Shown here: in pieces, positions 33,469 through 41,664 of the stretch | How the letters are laid out: every line of letters begins with the position of its first letter | How positions within the stretch are numbered: the first letter of the stretch is position 1 | From: Lacicoccus halitifaciens | GTDB lineage: Bacteria; Bacillota; Bacilli; Staphylococcales; Salinicoccaceae | Assembly: GCF_040544485.1 (NCBI RefSeq) | Contig: NZ_JBDZDV010000001.1 | Location: forward strand, 310,001 to 374,000 | Direction: 5' to 3' | DNA: 64,000 nt | The notes under the pieces: generated by a model | What the model saw: the letters and a program-made list of their open reading frames with translations, nothing else | What the model was told of the DNA's origin: nothing | Databases searched by the model: none | Position numbers and translations under genes: made by a program

Positions 33469-34437
33469 TTAAAATTCAATATCTGCACTTATTATTTTAT
33501 GGGTTTCACCATACCGGTCTGTCGCAAGCAGAAAACCTTCTTCAGTGATATCCACCGGCTTCGCCATGAATGTCCGGTTCACCTCGGAAATCCTCATCTC
33601 TTTGCCGAATATGATCGACTTGGAAATCCATTCTTCCCTGATGGATGAAAAAGGCATATTTATGAACTGGTCGTACTGTTTTTCCAGCTCGATTATCAGC
33701 TGTTTGAGGAAATGCTCCGTATCCAGATCATTTTTGTCATTCAGCTTCAATTCATCCTCGATGGAGGTTGCCGTTTCCAGCCTGGAAATTTCCTCTGTAT
33801 GATATAAATTGAGGCCAATCCCGCAGATGATGCTCTGAATCATATTGTTCTCACTGATGACTTCGGTGAGGAAACCGCACACTTTTCTGCCGTTTATGTA
33901 GATGTCATTCGGCCATTTGATGCCGGCGTCCAGATTGAAGGATTTTTCAATCGCATTCGCTATCGCAAGCGATATGAACAGATTGAACTTTATTATTTCA
34001 TTCAGGTAGATGTCCGGCTTGAAGACAGCGGACATATACAGTCCCGATTTTTCAGGGGATGCCCATTCCCTGTTGAAGCGTCCCCTGCCCCCGGTCTGTT
34101 CGCCCGCCACGACGATGAATGGTTCTTTTATGTCCGTGATCTTCCCGAATGCAAGTTTCTGTGTGGAATCCACAGAATCCTTATAGATGACTTCCGAGAA
34201 TAGGTCCGAGTCTTTTATCATCGAAGTCAGAAGGGTCTCATTCAATTCATTGGATGCTGAGACCAGTTTGTAGCCTTTATTGGTGACCGACTCCACTGTA
34301 TACCCTTCTTCCCTCAAACTCTTCACGGCCTTCCAGACAGCCGTCCGTGATATGCCGAGCTCTGTTGCCATTTTCTGTCCGGATAAAAATTCCTGCTTAC
34401 TCAGTAATTTCAGCACTTCCTGATTCAACTTTGACAT
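33469..34437 (-). CDS. birA: Biotin protein ligase / biotin repressor BirA
   Basis: Bifunctional BirA, 322 residues. The N-terminal helix-turn-helix (FLSGQKMATELGISRTAVWKAVKSL) indicates repressor function; the ligase domain has the biotinyl-AMP loop TGGRGRFNREWASP, the catalytic KWPNDIYINGRKVCG and a C-terminal SH3-like domain. Biotin genes are not in the window. The start lies 41 bp inside the 3' end of cca. Confidence 0.95.
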   Translation of the reverse strand: MSKLNQEVLKLLSKQEFLSGQKMATELGISRTAVWKAVKSLREEGYTVESVTNKGYKLVSASNELNETLLTSMIKDSDLFSEVIYKDSVDSTQKLAFGKITDIKEPFIVVAGEQTGGRGRFNREWASPEKSGLYMSAVFKPDIYLNEIIKFNLFISLAIANAIEKSFNLDAGIKWPNDIYINGRKVCGFLTEVISENNMIQSIICGIGLNLYHTEEISRLETATSIEDELKLNDKNDLDTEHFLKQLIIELEKQYDQFINMPFSSIREEWISKSIIFGKEMRISEVNRTFMAKPVDITEEGFLLATDRYGETHKIISADIEF

Positions 34438-35602
34438 GTCGCCTCACCCAATCGATTATATCATTATGTTCGTTTTTTAACCTTCCGAATAACACTTCAT
34501 TTTCAATGATGTTCAGACATTCCTTTATCCACGGTCCGCTCCGGCTCTGAAACAATGCCATAAGGTCCCTGCCTCCGACCGCGAGATCCTGCTTACTGCT
34601 TATCGGGAGGGATTTCTTGAGGGAAGCCGCTTCACTGAGGGCCGGATATTGATCTGTGAGATGATTCTCATCATTGACGGCTGAAAAGCGCCCGATTACA
34701 TCTTCATCGAATGAATAGGCGATCTTCAACGGATGCATCCCATCTTCCAGGGCACCGTGGAGTGCAGCGCAGCTTTTGACAAAACCCACTTCTTTCCTTG
34801 AAAGTTTCAAATGGGACAGTCCGCCTTCCAAAGCGGGGCTTTTAATGATCTGGACCGCCAGCTCATCAAGCAGGCTGTGCACCCTGCTCCGGAGCAGATC
34901 CTCTTCACCGATGTCCGCAAAGAATGGTATATGGCGGACGAGCCCCGTCTGGACGAGTTTCAGTTTGGCCTCCGCCAGAGCAGCGCCGCCATACATCTTT
35001 TTGAATTCGGTGATGATGCGTTCCACAGAAACGTGTTTCAAAAGATGCGCATTCAATGTCATCGCTGCCTCGGTATCTTCTTCGATGCTGAAGTTCAGCA
35101 CCGACATGAACCGGAGTGCGCGGACCATGCGCAGGGCATCCTCGCCGAACCTGTCGGACGGGCGGCCGACTGTGGTGATTTCATGCCTTTCGATCGCTCC
35201 GCGTCCATCATACGGGTCATGGAAAGTGTAATCACGGTCCATGGCCATCGCATTCATTGTGAAATCCCTGCGCTGCAGATCTTCATTCAGGTGGTTTGAA
35301 AAAATGACCTCGTCAGGATGGCGGTGGTTTGTGTAGGCACCATCGGTCCGGTAAGTGGTGACCTCGAAAGGTATGTCTTCCGTCATGATGATGATAGTAC
35401 CGTGCGCCTTTCCGACATCAATCGTCTTCTCAAAAAGTGCTTCCACTTCCCCGGGCTTTGCATCCGTCGTGATGTCTACATCCTGTATATCACGCCTCAT
35501 ATGGAAGTCCCGCACACATCCCCCGACGAAGAATGCTTCATGCCCGTTGTCATTCAGTCTTTTTATTATTTTTGCACCTGTTTCGAATAACGTATGCATC
35601 AT
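34397..35602 (-). CDS. cca: CCA-adding tRNA nucleotidyltransferase
   Basis: Class II tRNA nucleotidyltransferase, 401 residues, adding or repairing the 3' CCA. Motif A EAFFVGGCVRDFHMRRDIQDVDIT with its catalytic aspartates, motif B/C FEVTTYRTDGAYTNHRHPDEV and DLQRRDFTMNAMAMD, motif D GRPSDRFGEDALRMVRALRF are all present. It overlaps birA by 41 bp and bshA by 4 bp, indicating a tightly packed operon. Confidence 0.95.
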   Translation of the reverse strand: MMHTLFETGAKIIKRLNDNGHEAFFVGGCVRDFHMRRDIQDVDITTDAKPGEVEALFEKTIDVGKAHGTIIIMTEDIPFEVTTYRTDGAYTNHRHPDEVIFSNHLNEDLQRRDFTMNAMAMDRDYTFHDPYDGRGAIERHEITTVGRPSDRFGEDALRMVRALRFMSVLNFSIEEDTEAAMTLNAHLLKHVSVERIITEFKKMYGGAALAEAKLKLVQTGLVRHIPFFADIGEEDLLRSRVHSLLDELAVQIIKSPALEGGLSHLKLSRKEVGFVKSCAALHGALEDGMHPLKIAYSFDEDVIGRFSAVNDENHLTDQYPALSEAASLKKSLPISSKQDLAVGGRDLMALFQSRSGPWIKECLNIIENEVLFGRLKNEHNDIIDWVRRHVKVESGSAEITE

Positions 35603-36735
35603 TTACCCTCTTTTAACGAGATATATAATTTTTCATACTGGTCAATGATATTTTCACTTTTGAAGCGTATGAGGATATCATCGAGCATGTTCTTTTGCAG
35701 CTTTTTATATTCTTCCTCATCTCTCAACAGGCGTATAAGATGCTCTGCTGCCCTCCTGTAATCCCCGGTTTCCACGATGTAACCCGTCTCCCCATGACGG
35801 ATCACTTCACTGATCCCGCCTGCATCCGTCCCCACCGGAACCGATCCGCAGTTCATGGCTTCCAGTAAAGCGAGGCCGAAGCTTTCCTGCTCGCTGAGCA
35901 GCATGAAGCAGTCCGACATTTTATAGTAGTTTACGACATCACTCTGCTGTCCTGTGAAAACGACCTTATCCTCAAGGTCCAGAGTACGGACGAGCTGCCT
36001 CATCCGGTTCATTTCCGGGCCGTCCCCGACGAGCATCAATACGGCATCCACTTCCTTTGATGCGATGTCGAAAGCCCGTATGATGTCCTCGATCCTTTTG
36101 ACCGCCCTGAAATTCGACGTATGCATGACGACTTTCGTATCTTCCGGAATGCCGTAATGCTTCCTGAGAAGCGCCCCTGCTTCCTTCCTGCCTTCCAGGT
36201 TGAACTTCGTTTCATCGATGAAATTATACACGGTCGTGATTTCCTTATCCGGACTGATGAGCCTGTATGTGTCCCGCTTGAGGCTCTCGGATACGGCAGT
36301 GGTCATATCGGAAGACTCGATGCCGAACTTGATGGCATCCGTCAGGGATGCATCATGCCCGAGTACGGTAATGTCCGTGCCGTGGAGCGTGCTGATGATC
36401 TTGACGTCGCTTGCGGCCATCTGTTTGGCAAGTATACCGCAGACGGCATGAGGCACCGCATAATGCATATGAATGACATCCAGGTCATAATATTTTATCA
36501 CCTCGGCGATTTTACTCGCAATGGTGATGTCGTATGGTGGATACTGGAATACGCTGTAGCTGTTGATATCCGTCTGATGGATATGGATGTTGGGGTGGTT
36601 TATCGTCAGTCTGAACGGTACTTTGGAAGTGATGAAATGCACCTGATGCCCTCTTTTGGCCATCTGGATGCCGAGTTCCGTCGCGATGATGCCGCTGCCG
36701 CCGACCCCGGGATAACATGTTATGCCGATCCTCAT
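35599..36735 (-). CDS. bshA: Bacillithiol glycosyltransferase BshA
   Basis: GT4 retaining glycosyltransferase joining UDP-GlcNAc to L-malate, first step of bacillithiol synthesis; 378 residues. Motifs: GVGGSGIIATELGIQMAKRGH (N-terminal glycine loop), MHYAVPHAVCGILAKQ, STLHGTDITVLGHD and the donor-binding ESFGLALLEAMNCG. The Bacillus neighbour bshB1 is not present between this gene and mgsA. Confidence 0.95.
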   Translation of the reverse strand: MRIGITCYPGVGGSGIIATELGIQMAKRGHQVHFITSKVPFRLTINHPNIHIHQTDINSYSVFQYPPYDITIASKIAEVIKYYDLDVIHMHYAVPHAVCGILAKQMAASDVKIISTLHGTDITVLGHDASLTDAIKFGIESSDMTTAVSESLKRDTYRLISPDKEITTVYNFIDETKFNLEGRKEAGALLRKHYGIPEDTKVVMHTSNFRAVKRIEDIIRAFDIASKEVDAVLMLVGDGPEMNRMRQLVRTLDLEDKVVFTGQQSDVVNYYKMSDCFMLLSEQESFGLALLEAMNCGSVPVGTDAGGISEVIRHGETGYIVETGDYRRAAEHLIRLLRDEEEYKKLQKNMLDDILIRFKSENIIDQYEKLYISLKEGK

Positions 36736-36739
36736 ACCT

Positions 36740-37117
36740 TCACCCTCTGTCCTTCATATTGATGTAGTGCATTACAGCACCGGCTGTGCCTTCATTCGTC
36801 GCAAGCGGCACATCATAGACATCAGAGAGCCGGAGCAATGCAGATACATCCGGTTCATGGGGCTGTGCCGTCAATGGATCCCGGAAGAAGATGATGACAT
36901 CTATCTCATGATTCGCCACCATGGCACCGATTTCCTGATCCCCGCCAAGGGGGCCGGATTTGAAACGGTGTATGCCGAGCCCCGTTTCTTCGCTCAGCAT
37001 CTTGCCTGTCGTACCTGTAGCATATAAACCATGCCTTTTAAATGTATCGATATTCTCCTTGACGAATGTAATCAAGGCCTCTTTCTTCTTATCATGGGCG
37101 ATCAGTGCGATTTTCAT
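36740..37117 (-). CDS. mgsA: Methylglyoxal synthase
   Basis: Converts dihydroxyacetone phosphate to methylglyoxal and phosphate; 125 residues from the ATG at 37117, which has GGAGGCAGCT before it (the open frame extends further up but without a site). Active-site regions are IALIAHDKKKEAL, YATGTTGKML, GPLGGDQEIGAMV and FFRDPLTAQPHEPDVSALLRL. It is first in the mgsA-bshA-cca-birA-dinG run. Bacillithiol participates in methylglyoxal detoxification, which makes the adjacency to bshA sensible. Confidence 0.94.
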   Translation of the reverse strand: MKIALIAHDKKKEALITFVKENIDTFKRHGLYATGTTGKMLSEETGLGIHRFKSGPLGGDQEIGAMVANHEIDVIIFFRDPLTAQPHEPDVSALLRLSDVYDVPLATNEGTAGAVMHYINMKDRG

Positions 37118-37190
37118 AGCTGCCTCCAAATAAATTAATATACACCCATTATAGAGAAAAAACGGTGCCATGTGAAATATTCAAAATAAA

Positions 37191-37220
37191 AATACAGCCG
37201 GAGTGGACTCCGGCTGTATT
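37191..37220 (-). terminator. Terminator of yugP
   Basis: Thirteen-pair stem AATACAGCCGGAG / CTCCGGCTGTATT with a 4-nt loop, 9 bp after the yugP stop on the minus strand, followed by TTTATTTTG. Confidence 0.92.
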
Positions 37221-37229
37221 TATGTTCAA

Positions 37230-37919
37230 TTAACTCTGGCTTCTTGCAATGAGGATGAACCTCACAAGCTCTGCCACTGCGACTGCTGTAGCTGCCACAT
37301 AAGTCATGGCTGCAGCATTAAGCACTTTCTTGGCATGCCTGTATTCTTTTTGATTGACTATATTCAGCGATTCAATCTGTTTCATGGCACGGTTCGAAGC
37401 ATCAAACTCAACCGGCAGCGTCACCAGCTGGAAAAGTACTGCGAATGCCATCAGACCGATACCGATCCAGAGCAATGTAGTTCCGAACGGTGAATTCATA
37501 CCTGCTGTAAGCAGTATACCCGCTATGATCAGGAAGTATGAAAAGTTGCTGCCCAACTGTGCAAGAGGGAACAACGCTGATCTGAAGTTCAAAAACTTGT
37601 AGCCTGTGGCATGCTGTATCGCATGTCCGACTTCGTGTGCGGCGACTGCCGTACCTGCTACACTCGGCTTATCATAGTTGTGGGGTGAAAGGCGGATGAC
37701 CTTGTTCTTCGGGTCATAGTGGTCACTCAGGAAGCCCTGGCCCCTCTCGACACCCACATCATAAATGCCGTTCTCATGCAAGATTTCCTCTGCCACTTCC
37801 CGTCCTGTCATCCCACTTGTTGAACGTACTTTCGAGTACTTGTTGAAAGTGGATTTGACATTCATCTGGGCAAGCATTGGAACGACCATCAATATGATGA
37901 AATAAAGGATGATACCCAT
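37230..37919 (-). CDS. yugP: YugP-like membrane zinc metallopeptidase
   Basis: A 229-residue integral membrane protein of the neutral zinc metallopeptidase (Zn_peptidase_2) family. The zinc motif HEVGHAIQH follows AGTAVAAHEVG near the middle; an N-terminal signal anchor and two to three C-terminal transmembrane segments surround it. Substrates are unknown. GGAGGGAAATAA precedes the ATG. Confidence 0.9.
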   Translation of the reverse strand: MGIILYFIILMVVPMLAQMNVKSTFNKYSKVRSTSGMTGREVAEEILHENGIYDVGVERGQGFLSDHYDPKNKVIRLSPHNYDKPSVAGTAVAAHEVGHAIQHATGYKFLNFRSALFPLAQLGSNFSYFLIIAGILLTAGMNSPFGTTLLWIGIGLMAFAVLFQLVTLPVEFDASNRAMKQIESLNIVNQKEYRHAKKVLNAAAMTYVAATAVAVAELVRFILIARSQS

Positions 37920-37967
37920 TAAGTTATTTCCCTCCTAGTACTGTCTTACTATATTTTACTTTAATGA

Positions 37968-38555
37968 TTACTCGTTCGTCAACGAATTACGCCTCGGCAC
38001 CAGCTGGTGTAAAAGCACAAGGACAAGCACCGTCAGCCAGAAAGAAAAGTAACCGATATGGTCGCTGTACTGTGCAAGCTGGCCGTACACCGGATACTGC
38101 CCGTACACATAATCGATCACATCGTTGTGGAACAGCCAGATGGCGGCGGCATACAGATGCCACTGTTTTATCTCAAGGTGCGGCAGGAATAAAAACGCCT
38201 GGACCGCCATAATGCCGTGGGATGCGACAAGCATGAGGCCGACCCATGAAATGAAGCCGGTCTCCATGAATGTGAGCATATTCATCACTACAGCCCACAC
38301 ACCGTACTTGATCAGAGTCGTGAATGCGAGCGCATCGATGAGACCCCATTTCTTTCCCATCAGGATGAGCACGATCAATATGCAGAGGAAAAGTGTCGCG
38401 GTCGGGCTGTCCGGCACAAAAGGCATGAAGTACCATTCGGTGTTTGCGAGCTGTCCCCTGTACCAGTAATAGCCGTAAACCGTACCTATAAAGTTGCCTA
38501 TCAGCAGAAGAATCAGAAACCATCTGTTGAACATCAATTCAATTAATTTATTCAT
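37968..38555 (-). CDS. ypjA: YpjA-like multi-pass membrane protein (DUF1405)
   Basis: A 195-residue protein with about six transmembrane segments and the DUF1405 stretches GYYWYRGQLANTEWYFMPFVPDSPTATLF and LIDALAFTTLIKYGVWAV. Function unknown; in Bacillus it also lies next to qcrABC. The open frame extends to 38687, but AGGTGATG lies just before the ATG at 38555, so I start there. Its ribosome-binding site begins right after the U-run of the qcr terminator, leaving no room for its own promoter. Confidence 0.87.
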   Translation of the reverse strand: MNKLIELMFNRWFLILLLIGNFIGTVYGYYWYRGQLANTEWYFMPFVPDSPTATLFLCILIVLILMGKKWGLIDALAFTTLIKYGVWAVVMNMLTFMETGFISWVGLMLVASHGIMAVQAFLFLPHLEIKQWHLYAAAIWLFHNDVIDYVYGQYPVYGQLAQYSDHIGYFSFWLTVLVLVLLHQLVPRRNSLTNE

Positions 38556-38572
38556 ATCATCACCTAATAAAA

Positions 38573-38594
38573 AACCCCCTTGATAAAGGGGGTT
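38573..38594 (-). terminator. Terminator of qcrABC
   Basis: Perfect 9-bp stem AACCCCCTT / AAGGGGGTT with a 4-nt loop, 5 bp after the qcrC stop on the minus strand, followed by TTTTATTAGG. Confidence 0.93.
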
Positions 38595-38598
38595 AGAA

Positions 38599-39399
38599 TT
38601 ATTCTTCTGATTCCGGTGTGTTCTCGGCTTCATCTGCCGAAACAATTTCAAGGTCAGCGACGAATTCGGAAATCGCGATGATTTCATCGTCGGTCAGTGT
38701 ATCCTCAAAAGCAGGCATTTCTCCTACACCATTTCTTACGAATGCTTCAACCGTTTCAGGCTGGTAATCCGGTTCGATCAAGCCAGGGCCCGAACCTCCG
38801 GCAAGTTCCCCGCCGTGACAGCTGGTACAGTTGGTCCGTATCAGTTCATTGAACACGGGGTCCTCAGCGTCAAGGTTCGAGAAGACGATCTGACCCTGCG
38901 CATCCTGCTGCTCCCAGTCATGGTAGGCAACGGATTCCCATGTCGTATAGAAGATGATCGCTACCGAAGCGAGCATGAGTCCGCTTGCTATCGGACGGCG
39001 TTTCCAATGACGGTCCTTTTTGTTGTCGAGCCAAGGCGCGAGCAGGAGTGCCGTGAATGCGATGCCGGGTATGACGATGGCACCGATGACGTTGAACGGC
39101 CCGGATGCATAAGTGTACTTCAGTATCTGATAAAGGAACAGGAAGTACCAGTCCGGCAATGGGATGTATCCCGTATCAGTCGGATCGGCCACACGCTCAA
39201 GAGGCGCCGGATGTGCAACCGTCAGACACAGAAATCCAATGAGGAATACTGCACCTGTCACCCATTCTTTTAAAAGGTAGTCCGGGTAAAATTCTTCGGT
39301 ACGCCCTGGAAATTCTGAGTAGTCGCGGTTGAGCTTTGGTTTATCGTATTTCAATATACGGGAATCTCCGACGAATGTCAGTCCTTTTCCACGTTTCAT
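38599..39399 (-). CDS. qcrC: Menaquinol:cytochrome c reductase cytochrome b/c subunit
   Basis: A 266-residue fusion typical of Bacillus QcrC. The N-terminal part resembles subunit IV of the b6f complex, with three transmembrane segments and PLPDWYFLFLYQILKY. The C-terminal part is a cytochrome c domain with the heme-binding motif CTSCHGGEL and a distal methionine in GVGEMPAFEDTL. It passes electrons from menaquinol to cytochrome c and is expected to need the Res-type maturation proteins encoded at the end of the window. Ends with an acidic tail. Confidence 0.95.
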   Translation of the reverse strand: MKRGKGLTFVGDSRILKYDKPKLNRDYSEFPGRTEEFYPDYLLKEWVTGAVFLIGFLCLTVAHPAPLERVADPTDTGYIPLPDWYFLFLYQILKYTYASGPFNVIGAIVIPGIAFTALLLAPWLDNKKDRHWKRRPIASGLMLASVAIIFYTTWESVAYHDWEQQDAQGQIVFSNLDAEDPVFNELIRTNCTSCHGGELAGGSGPGLIEPDYQPETVEAFVRNGVGEMPAFEDTLTDDEIIAISEFVADLEIVSADEAENTPESEE

Positions 39400-39421
39400 A
39401 TATTTTTACCTCCCATTTCTC

Positions 39422-40096
39422 CTATAGTGGTCCTGAGATACCTTGTCTACGTATCATGATGAAGTGGATCGCCATCAAGATAAACAATGCAGCAGGCAGG
39501 AAAAATACATGGATAGCGAAGAATCGCGTCAATGTCTGTGCACCAATGATTGTATCGTCGCCGGCCAGCAGTGTCTGGATCCAGTCACCGATAAACGGCA
39601 CACTACCCGCAATATCCAACCCTACTCTAGTTGCGAACAATGCTTTCATATCCCAAGGCAGTAAATATCCGGTGAATGCGAGCCCGAGAATCGTTGCGAA
39701 GAGCAGTACGCCGACCACCCAGTTCAATTCCCTTGGAGCCTTATAAGCACCTGTAAAGAATACCCTCAATGTATGTAGGAACATCATTACAACAACTAAA
39801 CTCGCACCCCAGTGGTGCATACCTCTGACAATCAGTCCAGCTGCTACATCATGCTGAAGATAATAAACAGAGTTCCAGGCGTTGACAATATCAGGTACAT
39901 AATACATCGTCAGGAACATACCCGATAAAATCTGTATCAATACTATGAAAAATGTCAGCCCTCCAAAACAATAGACGAATGCAGAGAAGTGATAGGCAGG
40001 GTTAACATGCTCCGGCACCTCATGATCTGCAACATCCCTCCAGATAGGAGTGATATCCATGCGGTCGTCTATCCAATCATAAATTCTGTTGAACAT
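39422..40096 (-). CDS. qcrB: Menaquinol:cytochrome c reductase cytochrome b subunit
   Basis: Cytochrome b6-type subunit of 224 residues with four transmembrane helices. Heme-ligating histidines are in GMHHWGASLVVVMMFLHTLRVF and in RFFAIHVFFLPAALFILMAIHF; GYLLPWDMKA is the quinol-site region. A cysteine near the heme face could hold the covalent heme, but the usual position was not checked by alignment. Middle gene of qcrABC. Confidence 0.96.
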   Translation of the reverse strand: MFNRIYDWIDDRMDITPIWRDVADHEVPEHVNPAYHFSAFVYCFGGLTFFIVLIQILSGMFLTMYYVPDIVNAWNSVYYLQHDVAAGLIVRGMHHWGASLVVVMMFLHTLRVFFTGAYKAPRELNWVVGVLLFATILGLAFTGYLLPWDMKALFATRVGLDIAGSVPFIGDWIQTLLAGDDTIIGAQTLTRFFAIHVFFLPAALFILMAIHFIMIRRQGISGPL

Positions 40097-40108
40097 TAAG
40101 TTTCCCTC

Positions 40109-40609
40109 CTATACTAATTGGTTTGGAATTACTTGGCCTATTGTAAGATATCCATCAGATTCGCCCACTTCAAATTGATCCAATGGACCTGTTGGAGGAG
40201 TTCCCGGAACGTTATTCCCGTTCTTCTCATACAAGCCGTTATGGCATGGGCAGAAGAATCTCTCCGGGTTGTTATCATCGGCAGCCCAGGTGACTGTGCA
40301 GCCAAGGTGTTTACAAACAGGTGAAAATGCGATGATTTCATCGCCTTCCCGGAACACCCATGCAAAATCCGTCACTTCACTCGTATACCAGGCATCCTGC
40401 TGTTCGAATGTGAAGTCGACCTGCATCGGCTCTTCTGTGATTTCATCTATCGTGACACTAGTCGTCACCATATCACCTTCCGCACCTTCCTGGAAAAGTG
40501 GATCGAGCGCCATCCTTCCCATCGGAAGAATTACACCGGCCGCCATGAATGATCCCACACCCATCAGAGAATAGTTCATGAACTGACGTCTCGTAATTTT
40601 TTGCGACAT
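40109..40609 (-). CDS. qcrA: Rieske iron-sulfur subunit of menaquinol:cytochrome c reductase
   Basis: A 166-residue Rieske protein. The [2Fe-2S] ligands are in CKHLGCTV and CPCHNG. The N-terminus carries a twin-arginine-like ITRRQFMNYSLMG before a hydrophobic segment, as in other Rieske proteins exported by Tat. The ATG at 40609 follows AGGGGGGAAATT. First gene of qcrABC, with a good promoter at 40670-40698. Confidence 0.95.
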   Translation of the reverse strand: MSQKITRRQFMNYSLMGVGSFMAAGVILPMGRMALDPLFQEGAEGDMVTTSVTIDEITEEPMQVDFTFEQQDAWYTSEVTDFAWVFREGDEIIAFSPVCKHLGCTVTWAADDNNPERFFCPCHNGLYEKNGNNVPGTPPTGPLDQFEVGESDGYLTIGQVIPNQLV

Positions 40610-40669
40610 TTTAATTTCCCCCCTCAAACACTCGCGTTCTTTTACATTAAATATAACTAGGACATATCA

Positions 40670-40698
40670 ATTTTAGCCTATTAAATTCTGACGGTCAA
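40670..40698 (-). promoter_or_regulatory. Predicted SigA promoter of qcrABC
   Basis: Minus strand: -35 TTGACC (40693-40698), 17-nt spacer, -10 TAAAAT (40670-40675). This is the best promoter match in the window. The transcript would have a leader of about 55 nt. Confidence 0.75.
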
Positions 40699-40702
40699 TA
40701 AG

Positions 40703-40720
40703 CATTAATGATTTTTAATG
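40703..40720. promoter_or_regulatory. Interrupted palindrome just upstream of the qcr promoter
   Basis: CATTAA-6 nt-TTAATG lies 4 bp upstream of the -35 box of the qcr promoter, a position suited to an activator. No specific regulator can be named; SrrA and a redox regulator are candidates by context only. Confidence 0.35.
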
Positions 40721-40757
40721 TACGCAATATGCGATAATCGTGTAATAATACCTAAAA

Positions 40758-41183
40758 CTAACTGTTCCAGATTGAAATGATGGATTTCATCACTTTCTTG
40801 ACTTCTTCCTTCACCATATCCATCTTGATGTCGTTCGTCATATCCTGCAGCGGTATATGGTTCAGGCGGATCGTGGTGTGTGGTTCATCGAGTTCCATAT
40901 GTGTGATGATCACGACATTTTTAAAGCCGTAATCGTAAAGCTGGGCTTCGTACTGTTCAAGCACGGTGGTGTCCGACTTCACAGTGGTCATCGCCGGGGT
41001 GATAAAGATCCTGCCTTTGAACTGCTTTTCCAGCTGTATTGAAACCAGCTGGAGCAGCTCGATGTTGTTGGCATGCGTCAGTGCCCCGTCATCCATATCG
41101 GCACCGGTGAAGGGAATGATTGCCGTATCCACAAATTCCAGCTGCTCATCCAGGTTTTTGATATCTTCAAAATTGTATAACAT
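40758..41183 (-). CDS. ypiF: YpiF-like protein (DUF2487)
   Basis: A 141-residue protein starting MLYNFEDIKNLDEQLEFVDTAIIPF, with an ORF open to 41198 but GGTGAG placed correctly for the ATG at 41183. The family, of unknown function, lies between ypiB and qcrA in Bacillus, exactly as here. Its predicted fold is alpha/beta with no transmembrane segment. Confidence 0.8.
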   Translation of the reverse strand: MLYNFEDIKNLDEQLEFVDTAIIPFTGADMDDGALTHANNIELLQLVSIQLEKQFKGRIFITPAMTTVKSDTTVLEQYEAQLYDYGFKNVVIITHMELDEPHTTIRLNHIPLQDMTNDIKMDMVKEEVKKVMKSIISIWNS

Positions 41184-41187
41184 ATGC

Positions 41188-41664
41188 TCACCTTTCAAGG
41201 GACCGAGCTTTATTCAGCTGATCACTCAGTTCATAAAATAAACTTTTGTCATTATTCTGCAGGGCTGCATCGATTTCCTCTTCAAGGATTCTGATCCGGC
41301 AGCCGGCCTGACTGCTTTCATTGCCCGCTTCCCTGTCCTTCACATCTTCATACCGCCTGCTCGGGCCGCTGAAGACGAATTCGATATAGAGGGGCTCGGA
41401 CTTGTTGCTGTTTATATCATGGAAAATCACTTCACCGTCGGTCGTTATGATCTCCCCCTTTTCAAATACCAGCGTCGGCCTGCCGGTGGCCTGTTCAGCG
41501 ATGCGCAGCCTGCGGTCTGATGACCTGTCCGTGAATGATATGAAATTGATTATAGAGGGGTGTGCCTTGATGAAATTCATAATCCAGACAGCCGTCCTGT
41601 CGCGGAAGTCATAATGGTACAGGACATAATCCAGGAAGTCCCGCTTATAGTTCGCCGTCCTCAT
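41188..41664 (-). CDS. ypiB: YpiB-like protein (UPF0302)
   Basis: A 158-residue protein with the UPF0302 start YKRDFLDYVLYHYDFRDRTAVWIMNFI and the GRPTLVFEKGEIITTDGEVIFHDIN stretch; C-terminal ends in an acidic helix. The open frame extends to 41718, but an ATG at 41664 has AAGGAG about 10 nt upstream and fits homologue length. It overlaps the TPR gene by 20 bp. Function unknown. Confidence 0.82.
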   Translation of the reverse strand: MRTANYKRDFLDYVLYHYDFRDRTAVWIMNFIKAHPSIINFISFTDRSSDRRLRIAEQATGRPTLVFEKGEIITTDGEVIFHDINSNKSEPLYIEFVFSGPSRRYEDVKDREAGNESSQAGCRIRILEEEIDAALQNNDKSLFYELSDQLNKARSLER

